Shown in pieces: positions 33,128 through 42,192 of a DNA stretch of 64,000 nt. Each line of letters begins with the position of its first letter. Within the stretch, counting starts at the first letter, position 1. The stretch covers positions 992,001 to 1,056,000 of the forward strand of contig NZ_JAUQUB010000001.1 of NCBI RefSeq assembly GCF_030580675.1, read 5' to 3'. The position numbers and the translations under genes were made by a program. A model generated the notes under the pieces. The model searched no databases. It had not been told where the DNA came from and was given only the letters and a program-made list of their open reading frames with translations. The stretch is from Antiquaquibacter soli (GTDB lineage: Bacteria; Actinomycetota; Actinomycetes; Actinomycetales; Microbacteriaceae).

Positions 33128-34276
33128 GTGCCAGCAGTCAATCTCGGTATGCCGAAGGTCCCCGAAACCTTGAGCCCCCGCCGCAAGACCCGCCAGATCC
33201 ACGTCGGCAAGGTCGGCGTCGGCAGCGACTTCCCGGTGAGCGTCCAGTCCATGACGACGACGCAGACGACCAACATCAACGCGACACTCCAGCAGATCGC
33301 CGAGCTCACGGCCACCGGGTGCGACATCGTGCGCGTCGCGGTGCCGCACCAGGACGACGCCGACGCGCTCAAGATCATCGCGGCGAAGAGCCAGATCCCG
33401 GTGATCGCCGACATCCACTTCCAGCCGCGCTACGTATTCACCGCGATCGACGCCGGCGTCGGTGCCGTGCGCGTCAACCCGGGCAACATCAAGAAGTTCG
33501 ACGACCAGGTGGGGGCGATCGCGGCGGCGGCCAAGGCGGCCGGCGTGAGCATCCGCATCGGCGTCAACGCGGGATCGCTCGAGCCGAGCCTCCTGCAGAA
33601 GTACGGGAAGGCGACGCCCGAGGCGCTCGTCGAGAGCGCCGTGTGGGAGGCGAGCCTCTTCGAGGAGCACGACTTCCACGACTTCAAGATCTCGGTCAAG
33701 CACAACGACCCGATCGTCATGGTCAAGGCGTACCGACTCCTCGCCGAGCAGGGCGATTGGCCGCTTCACCTCGGCGTCACGGAGGCCGGCCCGGAGTTCC
33801 AGGGCACGATCAAGTCGGCCACCGCCTTCGGCATCCTGCTGTCGGAGGGGATCGGCGACACGATCCGCGTCTCGCTCTCGGCGCCTCCCGCGCAGGAGGT
33901 GAAGGTGGGCCTGCAGATCCTGCAGTCGCTCAACCTCCGCGAGCGCAAGCTCGAGATCGTCTCCTGCCCGAGCTGCGGTCGTGCCCAGGTGGATGTCTAC
34001 ACCCTCGCGAACGACGTGACCGCGGGCCTCGAGGGCATGACCGTGCCCCTTCGCGTCGCCGTCATGGGCTGTGTCGTCAACGGCCCGGGGGAGGCGCGCG
34101 AAGCCGACCTGGGCGTGGCGAGCGGCAACGGAAAGGGCCAGATCTTCGTCAAGGGCGAGGTCATCAAGACCGTGCCCGAGGCCGACATCGTGGCGACCCT
34201 CATCGAGGAGGCCAACCGGCTCGCCGCCGAGATGCCGGCCGGCGCAGTGGGATCGCCGCAGGTCGTCACTAGCTGA
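33128..34276 (+). CDS. ispG: 4-hydroxy-3-methylbut-2-en-1-yl diphosphate synthase (flavodoxin/ferredoxin)
   Basis: A 382-aa IspG, the 4Fe-4S enzyme that converts MEcPP to HMBPP in the MEP pathway. It has [10 protein letters not shown], the barrel motif [11 protein letters not shown] and VRVNPGNI, and the C-terminal cluster ligands in SCPSCGRAQ plus [11 protein letters not shown]. The GTG start at 33128 is close to a TAGGCT box. Third gene of the dxr-rseP-ispG cluster. Confidence 0.95.
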   Translation: MPAVNLGMPKVPETLSPRRKTRQIHVGKVGVGSDFPVSVQSMTTTQTTNINATLQQIAELTATGCDIVRVAVPHQDDADALKIIAAKSQIPVIADIHFQPRYVFTAIDAGVGAVRVNPGNIKKFDDQVGAIAAAAKAAGVSIRIGVNAGSLEPSLLQKYGKATPEALVESAVWEASLFEEHDFHDFKISVKHNDPIVMVKAYRLLAEQGDWPLHLGVTEAGPEFQGTIKSATAFGILLSEGIGDTIRVSLSAPPAQEVKVGLQILQSLNLRERKLEIVSCPSCGRAQVDVYTLANDVTAGLEGMTVPLRVAVMGCVVNGPGEAREADLGVASGNGKGQIFVKGEVIKTVPEADIVATLIEEANRLAAEMPAGAVGSPQVVTS

Positions 34277-34298
34277 TTTTGCGCCCCGTGAAAAGAGG

Positions 34299-34328
34299 GT
34301 GAACAGATCAGTATTGAATGAGTATCAT
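34299..34328 (+). promoter_or_regulatory. Possible promoter of the SipW cluster
   Basis: In an AT-richer patch, a -10 TATCAT (34323-34328) with a weak -35 GTGAAC (34299-34304), spacing 18. It would give a leader of about 95 nt before the ATG at 34429. The 152-bp gap holds nothing else I can identify. Confidence 0.35.
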
Positions 34329-34428
34329 GATGGCAACGACGAAGACGTCGTAGTCGCTGGGCCTGGATCCGTAGCCTGCCACGCGAGTAGCAGGGTTGAC
34401 GCAGTGACCAACTTGTGGGGAGTTGGGC

Positions 34429-35070
34429 ATGGCTGGAAACCGCAGGAGAACAACTGGATATCGGGCGCAGAAGGTCGCCGCGATCGCGGCTTTCGGGATC
34501 GTCCTCCTGTCGGGCGCTGGCGTCGCATCGCTCGCCGCCTGGACCGACACGGAGTGGGTTCAGGGCGGTGTCGGAACCGACCCGGGCATCTCGACGAGCG
34601 TGTTCCGCATCCAGCAGAACACGACCACGGGCTCGACCGGCTGGGTCGACGAGCCTGACTCGCCCGGTGGCGTCATCGCGTTCGTCGACGCGAGCGGACT
34701 GACCCCCGGCGACACGGCGTACGGCTTCGTCCGCCTCCGGACGGTGGATGACTCGCTCGCCGGCACCGTCACCCTCAACGAATCGGCGCTCGCGGGCGCG
34801 AACTCGCTGTACGGCGCCCTGCGCTACGGCGCGGGCATCGTCGCCTCGACGGCGGAGTGCTCAGCGGCCCAGTTCGGCGCCGGAGACGACGGGCTCGTGC
34901 CCTTCGATACAGCCCTGTCGGCCGATGTCGCGCCGACGTTCTCGATCGCCGCGGATTCGAGCGCCGAGCGCATCGTGTGCTTCGCGGTCACCCTTCCCGC
35001 CGGGTCGCCGTCGACCCTGCAGGGCCTCACCACGACCCCCGAGTGGTACTTCGAGGCCGAATCGAGCTAG
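34429..35070 (+). CDS. Exported protein with a SipW-type signal peptide
   Basis: A 213-aa protein with a basic N-terminus (RRRTTGYRAQK), a hydrophobic segment (VAAIAAFGIVLLSGAGVASLAA) and then WTDTEW, the usual W-x-D-x-E environment after the cleavage site of SipW/TasA-type signals. The rest looks like a small beta-sandwich. It has the layout of the alternate-signal exported proteins seen with SipW peptidases. ATG 34429 (GGGGAG upstream) is preferred; TTG 34423 is in frame. The peptidase gene follows 5 bp later. Confidence 0.8.
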   Translation: MAGNRRRTTGYRAQKVAAIAAFGIVLLSGAGVASLAAWTDTEWVQGGVGTDPGISTSVFRIQQNTTTGSTGWVDEPDSPGGVIAFVDASGLTPGDTAYGFVRLRTVDDSLAGTVTLNESALAGANSLYGALRYGAGIVASTAECSAAQFGAGDDGLVPFDTALSADVAPTFSIAADSSAERIVCFAVTLPAGSPSTLQGLTTTPEWYFEAESS

Positions 35071-35075
35071 CGGCG

Positions 35076-35639
35076 ATGACCGCCACAGTCTCCCGCCCCC
35101 GCCACCGAACTGTCGTGAAACGGATCCACGACAGCTCGGGAAGCGGGGGCGGGGGTTCACCCCTCGCCACCACGCGGGCCGCCCTCGTGGTGGTGCTCGG
35201 CGTGGTGGGGCTCGCGTGCCTCGTGCTCGCGGCGCTGCCCCTCCTCGGCTTCCGGCTCATCGTGCTCACGACGGGCTCGATGTCACCGGGGCTCCCGGCG
35301 GGCTCGCTCGTCGTCGCCCGCGACGCCCCCGCCTCGGAGATCGCCATCGGCGACATCGTCACCGTGTACCGGGATTCCGCTCCGCCCGTGACCCACCGGG
35401 TGATCGCCCTCGAGCCGGTGTCGACGGGTTCGTCCGCTCGCACCGTCACGATGCAGGGCGATGGCAACTCCAGCCCGGATCCCGAGCCGTACGTCGTCGA
35501 CCGGGTGGGCATCGCCGCGCTTGCCGTGCCGTGGGGCGGTCAGCTCGTCTTCGCGATGCGCTCGCCGTGGGTCATCGTCGGGGCGTCGATCGCGATCGGC
35601 CTGCTCGTGCTCTGGACCTGGTGGCCGAAGCAGGAGTAG
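35076..35639 (+). CDS. SipW-type (ER/archaeal-like) signal peptidase I
   Basis: A 187-aa signal peptidase with an N-terminal and a C-terminal transmembrane helix (about 35-60 and 160-182). The catalytic Ser is in TTGSMSPGLPAGSLV. The bacterial Lys general base is replaced by His in VTHRVIALEP, the mark of the SipW/SEC11 class. It probably processes the three neighbouring exported proteins. ATG 35076 follows the previous stop by 5 bp. Confidence 0.88.
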   Translation: MTATVSRPRHRTVVKRIHDSSGSGGGGSPLATTRAALVVVLGVVGLACLVLAALPLLGFRLIVLTTGSMSPGLPAGSLVVARDAPASEIAIGDIVTVYRDSAPPVTHRVIALEPVSTGSSARTVTMQGDGNSSPDPEPYVVDRVGIAALAVPWGGQLVFAMRSPWVIVGASIAIGLLVLWTWWPKQE

Positions 35640-35643
35640 TCAG

Positions 35644-36312
35644 ATGCGGCGGGGGAGGACGGCTGCTGCCGCCGGGTACGCCGCAGGCGGCCTTCTCGTC
35701 GTGCTCGGAGCGCTCGGGGTCTCCGCTGGCGCGGCGGCGGACGCCCACATCGACGACGGTGCTCCGGGGATGCTCTCGCTCCAGGCATCCGACCTGCCCG
35801 AGTGGTCGCAGCAGATGCAGCCCGGCGACTCCGTGCTCTGGCCGATCTCCGCGATGCTCGAGGTGTCAGGGCCGGGGGAGCTCTCCGTGGAGGTGCGTCA
35901 TTCGGGCTCTCTCGCTGACGATCCCCAGGGCCTCCGGTTGACGCTGCGCGAGTGCGGGAGCGAGTGGATCGCCGATGAATGCCCGACGGGTGCGGTAACG
36001 GTCGTCGAGGGCCGTTTCGCCGACATCGAGAGCGGCTCCGTGGTCGACCTCGGGGAGATCGAACCAGGGGGCGGCCCGTTCTTCCTCGCCGAGCTGTCTA
36101 TACCGGACACGATGCCGGTCGAGCTGCAGGGCGCCGAGGCCACGATCGCGCTCGGGTTCACCGCCTCCGGAGATACGGCGACCGTCACGGTGCCCGGGGG
36201 GCTGCCGAACACCGGCGCGAACCGACTGGCGCCGCTCGCGATCGGTGCGGGCGTGGTGCTCGTCGGCCTGAGCCTCGCTCGTCATCGCGTCCTCCGGCGG
36301 GAGGCACGGTGA
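35644..36312 (+). CDS. LPxTG-anchored surface protein
   Basis: A 222-aa secreted protein: N-terminal signal with basic residues and a hydrophobic stretch ending AGAAADAHID, a beta-rich middle part, and a C-terminal sorting signal LPNTGAN (about residue 190), hydrophobic helix and basic tail RHRVLRREAR. It should be linked to the cell wall by a sortase. No sortase gene is in this window. It lies 4 bp after the SipW peptidase and overlaps the next gene by one base. Its biological role is unknown. Confidence 0.82.
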   Translation: MRRGRTAAAAGYAAGGLLVVLGALGVSAGAAADAHIDDGAPGMLSLQASDLPEWSQQMQPGDSVLWPISAMLEVSGPGELSVEVRHSGSLADDPQGLRLTLRECGSEWIADECPTGAVTVVEGRFADIESGSVVDLGEIEPGGGPFFLAELSIPDTMPVELQGAEATIALGFTASGDTATVTVPGGLPNTGANRLAPLAIGAGVVLVGLSLARHRVLRREAR

Positions 36313-38102
36313 TGAGGGCGGATCGGGCGTGGTTCGGCGCGACGATGGCGGCTCTGGGCGCCCTCGTCCTGCCCCTCCTCGCCACTCCATCGGCAGCGTC
36401 GTGGCACGACCGGGAGTTCGATCGCGGTTCGCTGGCCTCGGCGTCGTGCTCGACGGGGCACGTCTCGAGCGCGAGCGGCCAGGTGCTGAGCGGGAGCATC
36501 CTCTCGACGACGCTGTCGTCCATCGCGTCGGTGAACGGCGCCACCGCATCGAGTCCCGGCTCGGGTGCCGCGGTGTCGTCGGCCAACCCGCTGTCGGTGT
36601 CGGCGCTCGGCTCCATCAACACTCAGCTCGGGGGAGTCCTCGCCCTCGACACCGGGGCGCAGGCCGGAGTGCTGCAGCAGTTCGCCGAGGCCCGTCCCAC
36701 GGGGTACTCCGCCGGGTCCGCGGGAGGCGTGAGCGACTCCGGCGCGATCTCGCTCGTCGCCCCGGCGGCGGGCGGCACCGTGCCGCGCTTCGCGACCGTC
36801 CAGCTGGGCTCCGTGCTCAATCAGCTCGTGGGCGGCGGTCTCGGCGGCGGAATCAGCGGGCTCTCGGATGCCCGGCTCACGATCGGGGCCCTCGCGAGCT
36901 ACGCCACGCTCGACGGCTGCGCCGCCGACTGGTCGGGCTCGGTGTACTCCGCCCTCGTGCGGCAGTACCTCGTCGCCGGGCTCGGTGCGACCCTCACGTC
37001 GCCCCGGGTGTCGAGCATCGTCACGACGACGAACTCGGGTGCCGCCTCGATCCGGTCGTCGGTCGCGGCGGTCGCGGGTCAGAGCGGGCTGATCAACTCC
37101 ATCTCCACCGCGACGCTCAGCGCGCTGTCGTCGACTCTGTCCGGCTTCGTCGTCGGCACTCCGACGACGACGCTCGCGCTCGACATCTCCCTGTCGGGGC
37201 TCGCAACGAACCTCGCCACGCCGATCAGCGACGCCGGGGGGATCGCCTCGATCGATCTCGGTGCCGGAACCGTCACCGTGGATCTGGCCCGACTGCTCGG
37301 TCCCGCCTACCAGAACTCGGTCGGACTGAACGGGCTCGCGCCGAACACGCAGCTCCTGCTGAACTCGACGGCGATGTCGGCTCTCACGACGGCGGTGAGC
37401 AGCGCGCTCACGTCGTGGATCACGGGAGTGAGTACGACGGTGAACACGGCGGCGGGCATCCTCGATGTCGATCTGAAGGTGGTCCTCCCGATCTCGGTGG
37501 CAGTCGCGGCTCTCGGGATCACGGTGCCGGTCGGCACCGTCACGGTCTCTGCGAGCCACGTTCGGCTCGACCAGCTCATCGCGGGGACCGCACCGATCTC
37601 GGTGACGACCCAGTTGTCGCCGCCGAGCTGCGCCGGCATCACCGGCGGCATCATCTGCGGCGTCGTGAATCCGCTGTTGACCGGGCTCACGTCAGCGGTG
37701 TCCAGCCTCTCTCTGAACGGCACGTTCGGGCCGGTCGTGGGCGGCCTGATCAGAACGGCGGTGACCCCGGTACCCGGGCTCTCGGCGCTCGTGACCGCGC
37801 TCACCTCTGACGCCAACGCGCTCGCCTCCTTCCTCTCCACCGCGCTGTCCGCCCTGTTCGGACCGAGCGCGCTGGTCTCCCTCGTCGTCAACGCTCAGAA
37901 CTCGCCCGATCCGGCGCAGGCGAGCTCGCCCGCGGGCACCCCGCCGGGCTGGAGCGGTGTCGCCGCGCCGTCGACCCGCCCGTACCGCACCGGGCAGTAC
38001 TCGGTCGCCGCTCTGCGCCTGGTGACGCTCGGGGTCACCTCCGGCGGTGTCGCGATCGACCTCGCTCGCTCCACGGTGGGGTCAAACGGCCCCGTGGGCT
38101 AG
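36312..38102 (+). CDS. Choice-of-anchor G-like large surface protein, Ser/Thr/Ala-rich
   Basis: A 596-aa secreted protein. The signal segment ([19 protein letters not shown]) is followed by WHDREFDRG, again a Trp-Asp pattern as after SipW-type cleavage. The body is extremely rich in Ser, Thr, Ala, Gly and Val with repeated short beta/helix segments ([16 protein letters not shown]), typical of the actinobacterial choice-of-anchor G proteins. No LPxTG motif is visible at its end. ATG 36312 shares one base with the preceding stop (TGATG). Likely a matrix or surface-coat component. Confidence 0.75.
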   Translation: MRADRAWFGATMAALGALVLPLLATPSAASWHDREFDRGSLASASCSTGHVSSASGQVLSGSILSTTLSSIASVNGATASSPGSGAAVSSANPLSVSALGSINTQLGGVLALDTGAQAGVLQQFAEARPTGYSAGSAGGVSDSGAISLVAPAAGGTVPRFATVQLGSVLNQLVGGGLGGGISGLSDARLTIGALASYATLDGCAADWSGSVYSALVRQYLVAGLGATLTSPRVSSIVTTTNSGAASIRSSVAAVAGQSGLINSISTATLSALSSTLSGFVVGTPTTTLALDISLSGLATNLATPISDAGGIASIDLGAGTVTVDLARLLGPAYQNSVGLNGLAPNTQLLLNSTAMSALTTAVSSALTSWITGVSTTVNTAAGILDVDLKVVLPISVAVAALGITVPVGTVTVSASHVRLDQLIAGTAPISVTTQLSPPSCAGITGGIICGVVNPLLTGLTSAVSSLSLNGTFGPVVGGLIRTAVTPVPGLSALVTALTSDANALASFLSTALSALFGPSALVSLVVNAQNSPDPAQASSPAGTPPGWSGVAAPSTRPYRTGQYSVAALRLVTLGVTSGGVAIDLARSTVGSNGPVG

Positions 38103-38105
38103 AAG

Positions 38106-38111
38106 TAGCAT
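38106..38111 (+). promoter_or_regulatory. Leaderless -10 box of proS
   Basis: TAGCAT, 7 nt before GTG 38119 and 3 bp after the preceding stop. It supports the GTG over the ATG at 38110, which lies inside the box. Confidence 0.5.
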
Positions 38112-38118
38112 GGAGGCC

Positions 38119-39885
38119 GTGTCCACACGCCTCTCCCAGCTCTTCGTCCGCACCCTTCGCGAGGACCCGGTCGACGCCGAGGTCGCGAGCCACAAGCTGC
38201 TCGTGCGCGCCGGCTACATCCGCCGCCAGGCCCCCGGCATCTTCGCGTGGCTGCCTCTCGGACTCAAGGTCCGGCGCAAGATCGAGGGGATCATCCGCGA
38301 GGAGCTCGAGGCGTTCGGCGCCCAGGAGGTGCACTTCCCGGCGCTTCTTCCGCGCGAGCCCTACGAGCTCACCGGCCGATGGACCGAGTACGGTGACGCG
38401 CTGTTCCGGCTCAAGGACCGCAAGGATGCCGACTACCTGCTCGCCCCGACCCACGAGGAGGTCTTCACGCTCCTCGTGAAGGACCTCTACTCGAGCTACA
38501 AGGACCTGCCGCTGTCGATCTATCAGATCCAGGACAAGTACCGCGACGAGGCCCGGCCCCGCGCCGGGCTGCTGCGCGGTCGCGAGTTCTCGATGAAGGA
38601 CAGCTACTCGTTCGACTACACCGACGAGGGACTGGATGCCTCGTACCAGGCCCACCGAGACGCCTACGAGCGGATCTTCCAGCGCCTCGGACTCGAGTAC
38701 GCCATCGTCAAGGCGGACGCCGGTGCGATGGGCGGGTCCAAGAGCGAGGAGTTCCTCCACCCGACGCCGATCGGCGAGGACACGTTCGTGCGCAGCGCCG
38801 GCGGCTACGCGGCCAATGTCGAGGCCTTCCGCACGCTGCCGCCCGCGCCGCTGCCGATCGACGGGCTTCCCACGGCGATCGTCCACGACTCCCCGAACAC
38901 GCCGACGATCCAGACCCTCGTGGACCTGTCGAACGCCCAGTTCCCGCGCGAGGACCGGCCGTGGGAGGCCGGTGACACGCTCAAGAACGTCGTGCTCGCC
39001 CTCACCCACCTCGACGGGTCGCGCGAGCTCGTCATCGTCGGGATCCCCGGCGACCGCGACGTGGACATGAAGCGCGCCGAGGTCGCCTTCGCGCCCGCCG
39101 AGGTGGAGGCGGCGACCGAAGCCGACTTCGCGAAGCACCCCGGTCTCGTGAAGGGCTACATCGGCCCCGGGTTCGCCGAGGCGCCGGTGCTCGGCGAGAC
39201 GTCGGCGACGGGCATCCGGTACTTCCTCGATCCGCGGGTCGTCGACGGCACCTCGTGGGTGACGGGCGCCAACCAGCACGAGAAGCACGTCTACGGCCTC
39301 GTCGCGGGCCGCGACTTCGTCGCTGACGGCGTCGTCGAGATCGCCGACGTCCGTGCCGGCGACGAGGCCCCGGATGGCTCCGGCCCCGTCGAACTCGCGC
39401 GCGGCATGGAGATCGGTCACGTGTTCCAGCTCGGCCGCAAGTACGCGGAGGCGCTCGGCCTCAAGGTGCTCGACGAGAACGGGAAGCTCGTGACCGTGAC
39501 GATGGGCTCCTATGGCATCGGCGTCACGCGCATCATGGCGGTCATCGCCGAGACGAACAACGACGGCAAGGGGCTCATCTGGCCCAAGAACGTCGCGCCC
39601 TTCGACGTCCACGTGATCGCGGCGGGCCGTGAGGAGGTCGTCTTCGCGACGGCCGAGGCGCTCGTCGACTCGCTCGAGGAGAGCGGCTTCGACGTGCTCT
39701 TCGACGACCGGCCCAAGGTCTCGCCGGGCGTGAAGTTCGGCGATGCCGAACTGCTCGGGGTGCCGCTCATCGTCATCGTGGGCCGGGATGCCGCCGAGGG
39801 CCGCGTCGAGCTGTGGAACCGCGCGACGGGCGAGCGGTCGAGCGTGGGTCTCGACGAGGTGGGGGCGGCGCTGCTCGCGCAGTAG
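38119..39885 (+). CDS. proS: Prolyl-tRNA synthetase (ProS, bacterial type with editing domain)
   Basis: A 588-aa class II synthetase that charges tRNA-Pro. Motif 1 region ([20 protein letters not shown]), motif 2 ([27 protein letters not shown]) and motif 3 ([14 protein letters not shown]) are clear, with an INS-type editing insertion between motifs 2 and 3 (about 220-400). GTG 38119 is favoured because homologues begin near [18 protein letters not shown] 38110 adds three residues. Confidence 0.95.
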   Translation: MSTRLSQLFVRTLREDPVDAEVASHKLLVRAGYIRRQAPGIFAWLPLGLKVRRKIEGIIREELEAFGAQEVHFPALLPREPYELTGRWTEYGDALFRLKDRKDADYLLAPTHEEVFTLLVKDLYSSYKDLPLSIYQIQDKYRDEARPRAGLLRGREFSMKDSYSFDYTDEGLDASYQAHRDAYERIFQRLGLEYAIVKADAGAMGGSKSEEFLHPTPIGEDTFVRSAGGYAANVEAFRTLPPAPLPIDGLPTAIVHDSPNTPTIQTLVDLSNAQFPREDRPWEAGDTLKNVVLALTHLDGSRELVIVGIPGDRDVDMKRAEVAFAPAEVEAATEADFAKHPGLVKGYIGPGFAEAPVLGETSATGIRYFLDPRVVDGTSWVTGANQHEKHVYGLVAGRDFVADGVVEIADVRAGDEAPDGSGPVELARGMEIGHVFQLGRKYAEALGLKVLDENGKLVTVTMGSYGIGVTRIMAVIAETNNDGKGLIWPKNVAPFDVHVIAAGREEVVFATAEALVDSLEESGFDVLFDDRPKVSPGVKFGDAELLGVPLIVIVGRDAAEGRVELWNRATGERSSVGLDEVGAALLAQ

Positions 39886-39886
39886 G

Positions 39887-40711
39887 TCAGTCGGCGAGCC
39901 CGAGGTCGTCGCCGAACTCGGTGCGGATGCGCTCGCGGATCGCGACCAGGTCGGGCTCATTCCAGAAGAACGCGAGTTTCTGGGCGGCGACGCTGTCGCC
40001 CTCGGGCTCGTCCTCGAGCACGAAGGTCATGAACGACTCCGCGATGTCCTCGACGACGTTCGTGGCGGCGTAGTCGCTCACGAAGTCCTCCTCGTGCTCG
40101 AGGTAGAAATCCCACGCGGCGTCCGCGTCGTCGTTGTCCGCGTCGGGTGCGGCGTCGCCGTAGGGCGACCAGAAGCGCTCCTCGAACGCGACGAGGAGCG
40201 AGTCGGGCTCCGGGCATCCCTCGCTCAGCTGGAAGGTCTCGCACGTCGAGGTCTGCTCGCCGATCTGCGTCGTGTCGAGGGTGATGATGTGGGCGTACTC
40301 GTGGATCAGGGTCGCGATGAGCTGCTGGCTGTCCGAGCTCGTCGCGAGGTTCGCCGCGAGCACCCAGTAGTCGGGGTCGTCGGTCTGGTACACGTAGGCG
40401 AGCGTGTCGCTGTCGGGCGCGTCCCCGGCCCGGTACTCGGCCATCACCTCCGCGGCGAAATCGAGCGTCGCCACGCGCACGAAGGTCTCCCAGACCTCCG
40501 CGGTGAGCCCGTCGGCTTCGGGGTCGAGCGAGCCGTCGTCGAGCACCGTGTACACCTCGACGGTGCCGAAGTCGTCGTCCTCCTCGACGATCGACCGTCC
40601 CTCGCCGGCGTGGAGGGAGGGGGACTCCGTGATGAGCGCGATCGCGACGGCCCCTCCGCCGACGAGCAGGAAGAGCACGGCGGCGACGGCGATGGCGATT
40701 CGGGTGCGCAT
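39887..40711 (-). CDS. Secreted HExxH-motif protein (putative zinc metallopeptidase)
   Basis: A 274-aa protein with an N-terminal membrane or signal segment (IAIAVAAVLFLLVGGGAVAIAL) and a zinc-metallopeptidase motif HEYAH at about residues 137-141 (ATLIHEYAHIITLD). A downstream AESFMTF could supply a Glu ligand as in gluzincins. The protein is very acidic (Asp/Glu-rich). Function is not known beyond the motif. ATG 40711 is 6 nt after a TACGCT -10 box. It converges with proS one base away and is divergent from nusA. Confidence 0.75.
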   Translation of the reverse strand: MRTRIAIAVAAVLFLLVGGGAVAIALITESPSLHAGEGRSIVEEDDDFGTVEVYTVLDDGSLDPEADGLTAEVWETFVRVATLDFAAEVMAEYRAGDAPDSDTLAYVYQTDDPDYWVLAANLATSSDSQQLIATLIHEYAHIITLDTTQIGEQTSTCETFQLSEGCPEPDSLLVAFEERFWSPYGDAAPDADNDDADAAWDFYLEHEEDFVSDYAATNVVEDIAESFMTFVLEDEPEGDSVAAQKLAFFWNEPDLVAIRERIRTEFGDDLGLAD

Positions 40712-40717
40712 GTGCCT

Positions 40718-40723
40718 AGCGTA
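40718..40723 (-). promoter_or_regulatory. Leaderless -10 box of the HExxH gene
   Basis: TACGCT on the minus strand, 6 nt before ATG 40711. Confidence 0.45.
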
Positions 40724-40771
40724 GGGGCGCGACGACCGCGAGACGCAGGGATGCCCGAGCCGGCCCTCCGG

Positions 40772-40777
40772 TAGACT
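40772..40777 (+). promoter_or_regulatory. -10 box of the nusA operon
   Basis: TAGACT, about 41 nt upstream of the nusA GTG. It implies a short leader, unlike the leaderless promoters nearby. No strong -35 is seen. Confidence 0.4.
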
Positions 40778-40818
40778 GTGCGGGTACTGCCCACACCTGA
40801 ATACTGCGGAGGCCCTCG

Positions 40819-41799
40819 GTGGACATTGACCTGAGCGTGCTGCGCCTCATGGAGCGCGAGCGCGAGATCCCCTTCGAGGAACTCGTCCAGATCATCGAGC
40901 AGGCCATCCTCACGGCCTACCTCAAGCACGTCGGCGAGACGGAGGCCAGCGGTGCGCGCGTCGTTCTCGACCGCAAGACCGGGCACGTGAGCGTGTGGGT
41001 GCCGGAGCTCGACGACGAGGGCGCGGTCATCGGCGAGGCCGAGGACAGCCCGAGCGACTTCGGCCGGATCGCCGCGTTCGCGGCGAAGCAGGTCATCAAC
41101 CAGCGCTTGCGCGACATCGCGGACGACCAGGTGCTCGGGGAGTTCAAGAGCCGGGAGGGCGACATCGTCGCCGGAATCATCCAGCAGGGGCCGAACCCCC
41201 GCATGATCCACGTCGACCTCGGTACCGTCGAGGCGATCCTGCCGCCCGAGGAGCAGGTGCCGGGCGAGGAGTACGCCCACGGCTCGCGCATCCGCGTCTA
41301 CGTCACGTCCGTCAGCAAGGGGCTCAAGGGACCGCAGGTGACCGTGAGCCGCACCCATCCCGCTCTCGTGCGCAAGCTCTTCGCCCTCGAGGTTCCCGAG
41401 ATCGCGAGCGGCATCGTCGAGATCACGTCACTGGCCCGAGAGGCCGGGCACCGCACGAAGATGGCGGTCCGCGCCACCGAGCCCGGGGTCAACGCCAAGG
41501 GGGCGTGCATCGGCGAGCTCGGGCAGCGCGTGCGGGCTGTGACCGCGGAGCTCAACAACGAGAAGATCGACATCGTCGACTACTCCGACAACCTCGCGAC
41601 CTTCGTGGCGAACGCCCTCTCGCCCGCCAAGGTGTCGAGCTCGTTCGTCATCGACGAGTCCACGAAGGCCGTCCGCGCTCTCGTGCCCGACTACCAGTTG
41701 TCGCTCGCGATCGGCAAGGAGGGGCAGAACGCGCGCCTCGCCGCGAAGCTCACGGGCGCCCGCATCGACATCCAGCCCGACAGCATCCTCGAGGGCTAG
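40819..41799 (+). CDS. nusA: Transcription termination/antitermination factor NusA
   Basis: A 326-aa NusA: N-terminal RNA-polymerase-binding domain ([26 protein letters not shown]), S1 domain (about 110-180) and two KH domains with [10 protein letters not shown] and [12 protein letters not shown]. It modulates pausing, termination and antitermination. The length matches other actinobacterial NusA, which lack the C-terminal repeats. GTG 40819. It is followed by ylxR, infB and rbfA in the normal order, but rimP, usually just upstream, is absent here. Confidence 0.95.
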   Translation: MDIDLSVLRLMEREREIPFEELVQIIEQAILTAYLKHVGETEASGARVVLDRKTGHVSVWVPELDDEGAVIGEAEDSPSDFGRIAAFAAKQVINQRLRDIADDQVLGEFKSREGDIVAGIIQQGPNPRMIHVDLGTVEAILPPEEQVPGEEYAHGSRIRVYVTSVSKGLKGPQVTVSRTHPALVRKLFALEVPEIASGIVEITSLAREAGHRTKMAVRATEPGVNAKGACIGELGQRVRAVTAELNNEKIDIVDYSDNLATFVANALSPAKVSSSFVIDESTKAVRALVPDYQLSLAIGKEGQNARLAAKLTGARIDIQPDSILEG

Positions 41800-41828
41800 G
41801 CCCGATCGGGAGCTGCCGAAGGGGTAAG

Positions 41829-42104
41829 ATGGTTCCTGCACGAACGTGCCTCGGCTGCCGTTCTCGCGATGACCGGTCCGCTCTACTGCGGGTCGTGGAG
41901 CGCGAGGGACGAGTGGTCCCGGATCCGTCCGGGAGCCTCGCCGGCAGGGGAGCGTGGGTGCACCCCACTGCGGAGTGCGTCGATGCCGCCTCGAAGCGCC
42001 GGGCCTGGTCCCGCGCGCTGAGGTCGGCGGCGGCTCTCGACGCGGAGCTCGTGAGTGCAGCAGTCGATTGCCCGTCGGGCCATCCGGAAGAACAGGCTGA
42101 TTGA
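41829..42104 (+). CDS. ylxR: YlxR family protein (RNase P-binding RnpM homologue)
   Basis: A 91-aa protein of the YlxR family with RTCLGCRSRDDRSALLRVV near the N-terminus (Cys 7 and 10) and GRGAWVHPTAECVDAA. In Bacillus the homologue (RnpM) modulates RNase P. ATG 41829 has an AGGGG ribosome-binding site. Part of the nusA-infB operon. Confidence 0.87.
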   Translation: MVPARTCLGCRSRDDRSALLRVVEREGRVVPDPSGSLAGRGAWVHPTAECVDAASKRRAWSRALRSAAALDAELVSAAVDCPSGHPEEQAD

Positions 42105-42152
42105 CCTATGGACAACTAATGAGCGGCTCGAAATGAGACCCGTCCACTAATC

Positions 42153-42186
42153 GCCTGCCCCTGTCCTGGGCGCAGGCTCAGACAGG
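42153..42186 (+). promoter_or_regulatory. Hairpin and alternative pairing in the infB leader
   Basis: GCCTGCCCC (42153-42161) can pair with GGGCGCAGGC (42168-42177) with one bulge. In an alternative fold CCTGTC (42160-42165) pairs with GACAGG (42181-42186), which covers the infB ribosome-binding site. A translational switch is only inferred from these complementarities. Confidence 0.3.
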
Positions 42187-42192
42187 AGAAAT

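Noticed and set aside
34340-34360. Dyad around ACGACGAAGACGTCGT upstream of the SipW cluster as an operator
   Set aside because: No second copy in the window and no regulator next to it.
36282-37559. A 425-codon minus-strand frame inside the choice-of-anchor G-like gene
   Set aside because: Arg/Asp/Gly-rich shadow of a Ser/Thr/Ala-rich protein gene.
38035-39960. A 641-codon open frame opposite proS
   Set aside because: Antisense shadow of proS with no recognisable domain.
41801-41810. Palindrome CCCGATCGGG after nusA as a terminator
   Set aside because: Short, with no T-run, and it lies inside the nusA-ylxR-infB operon.
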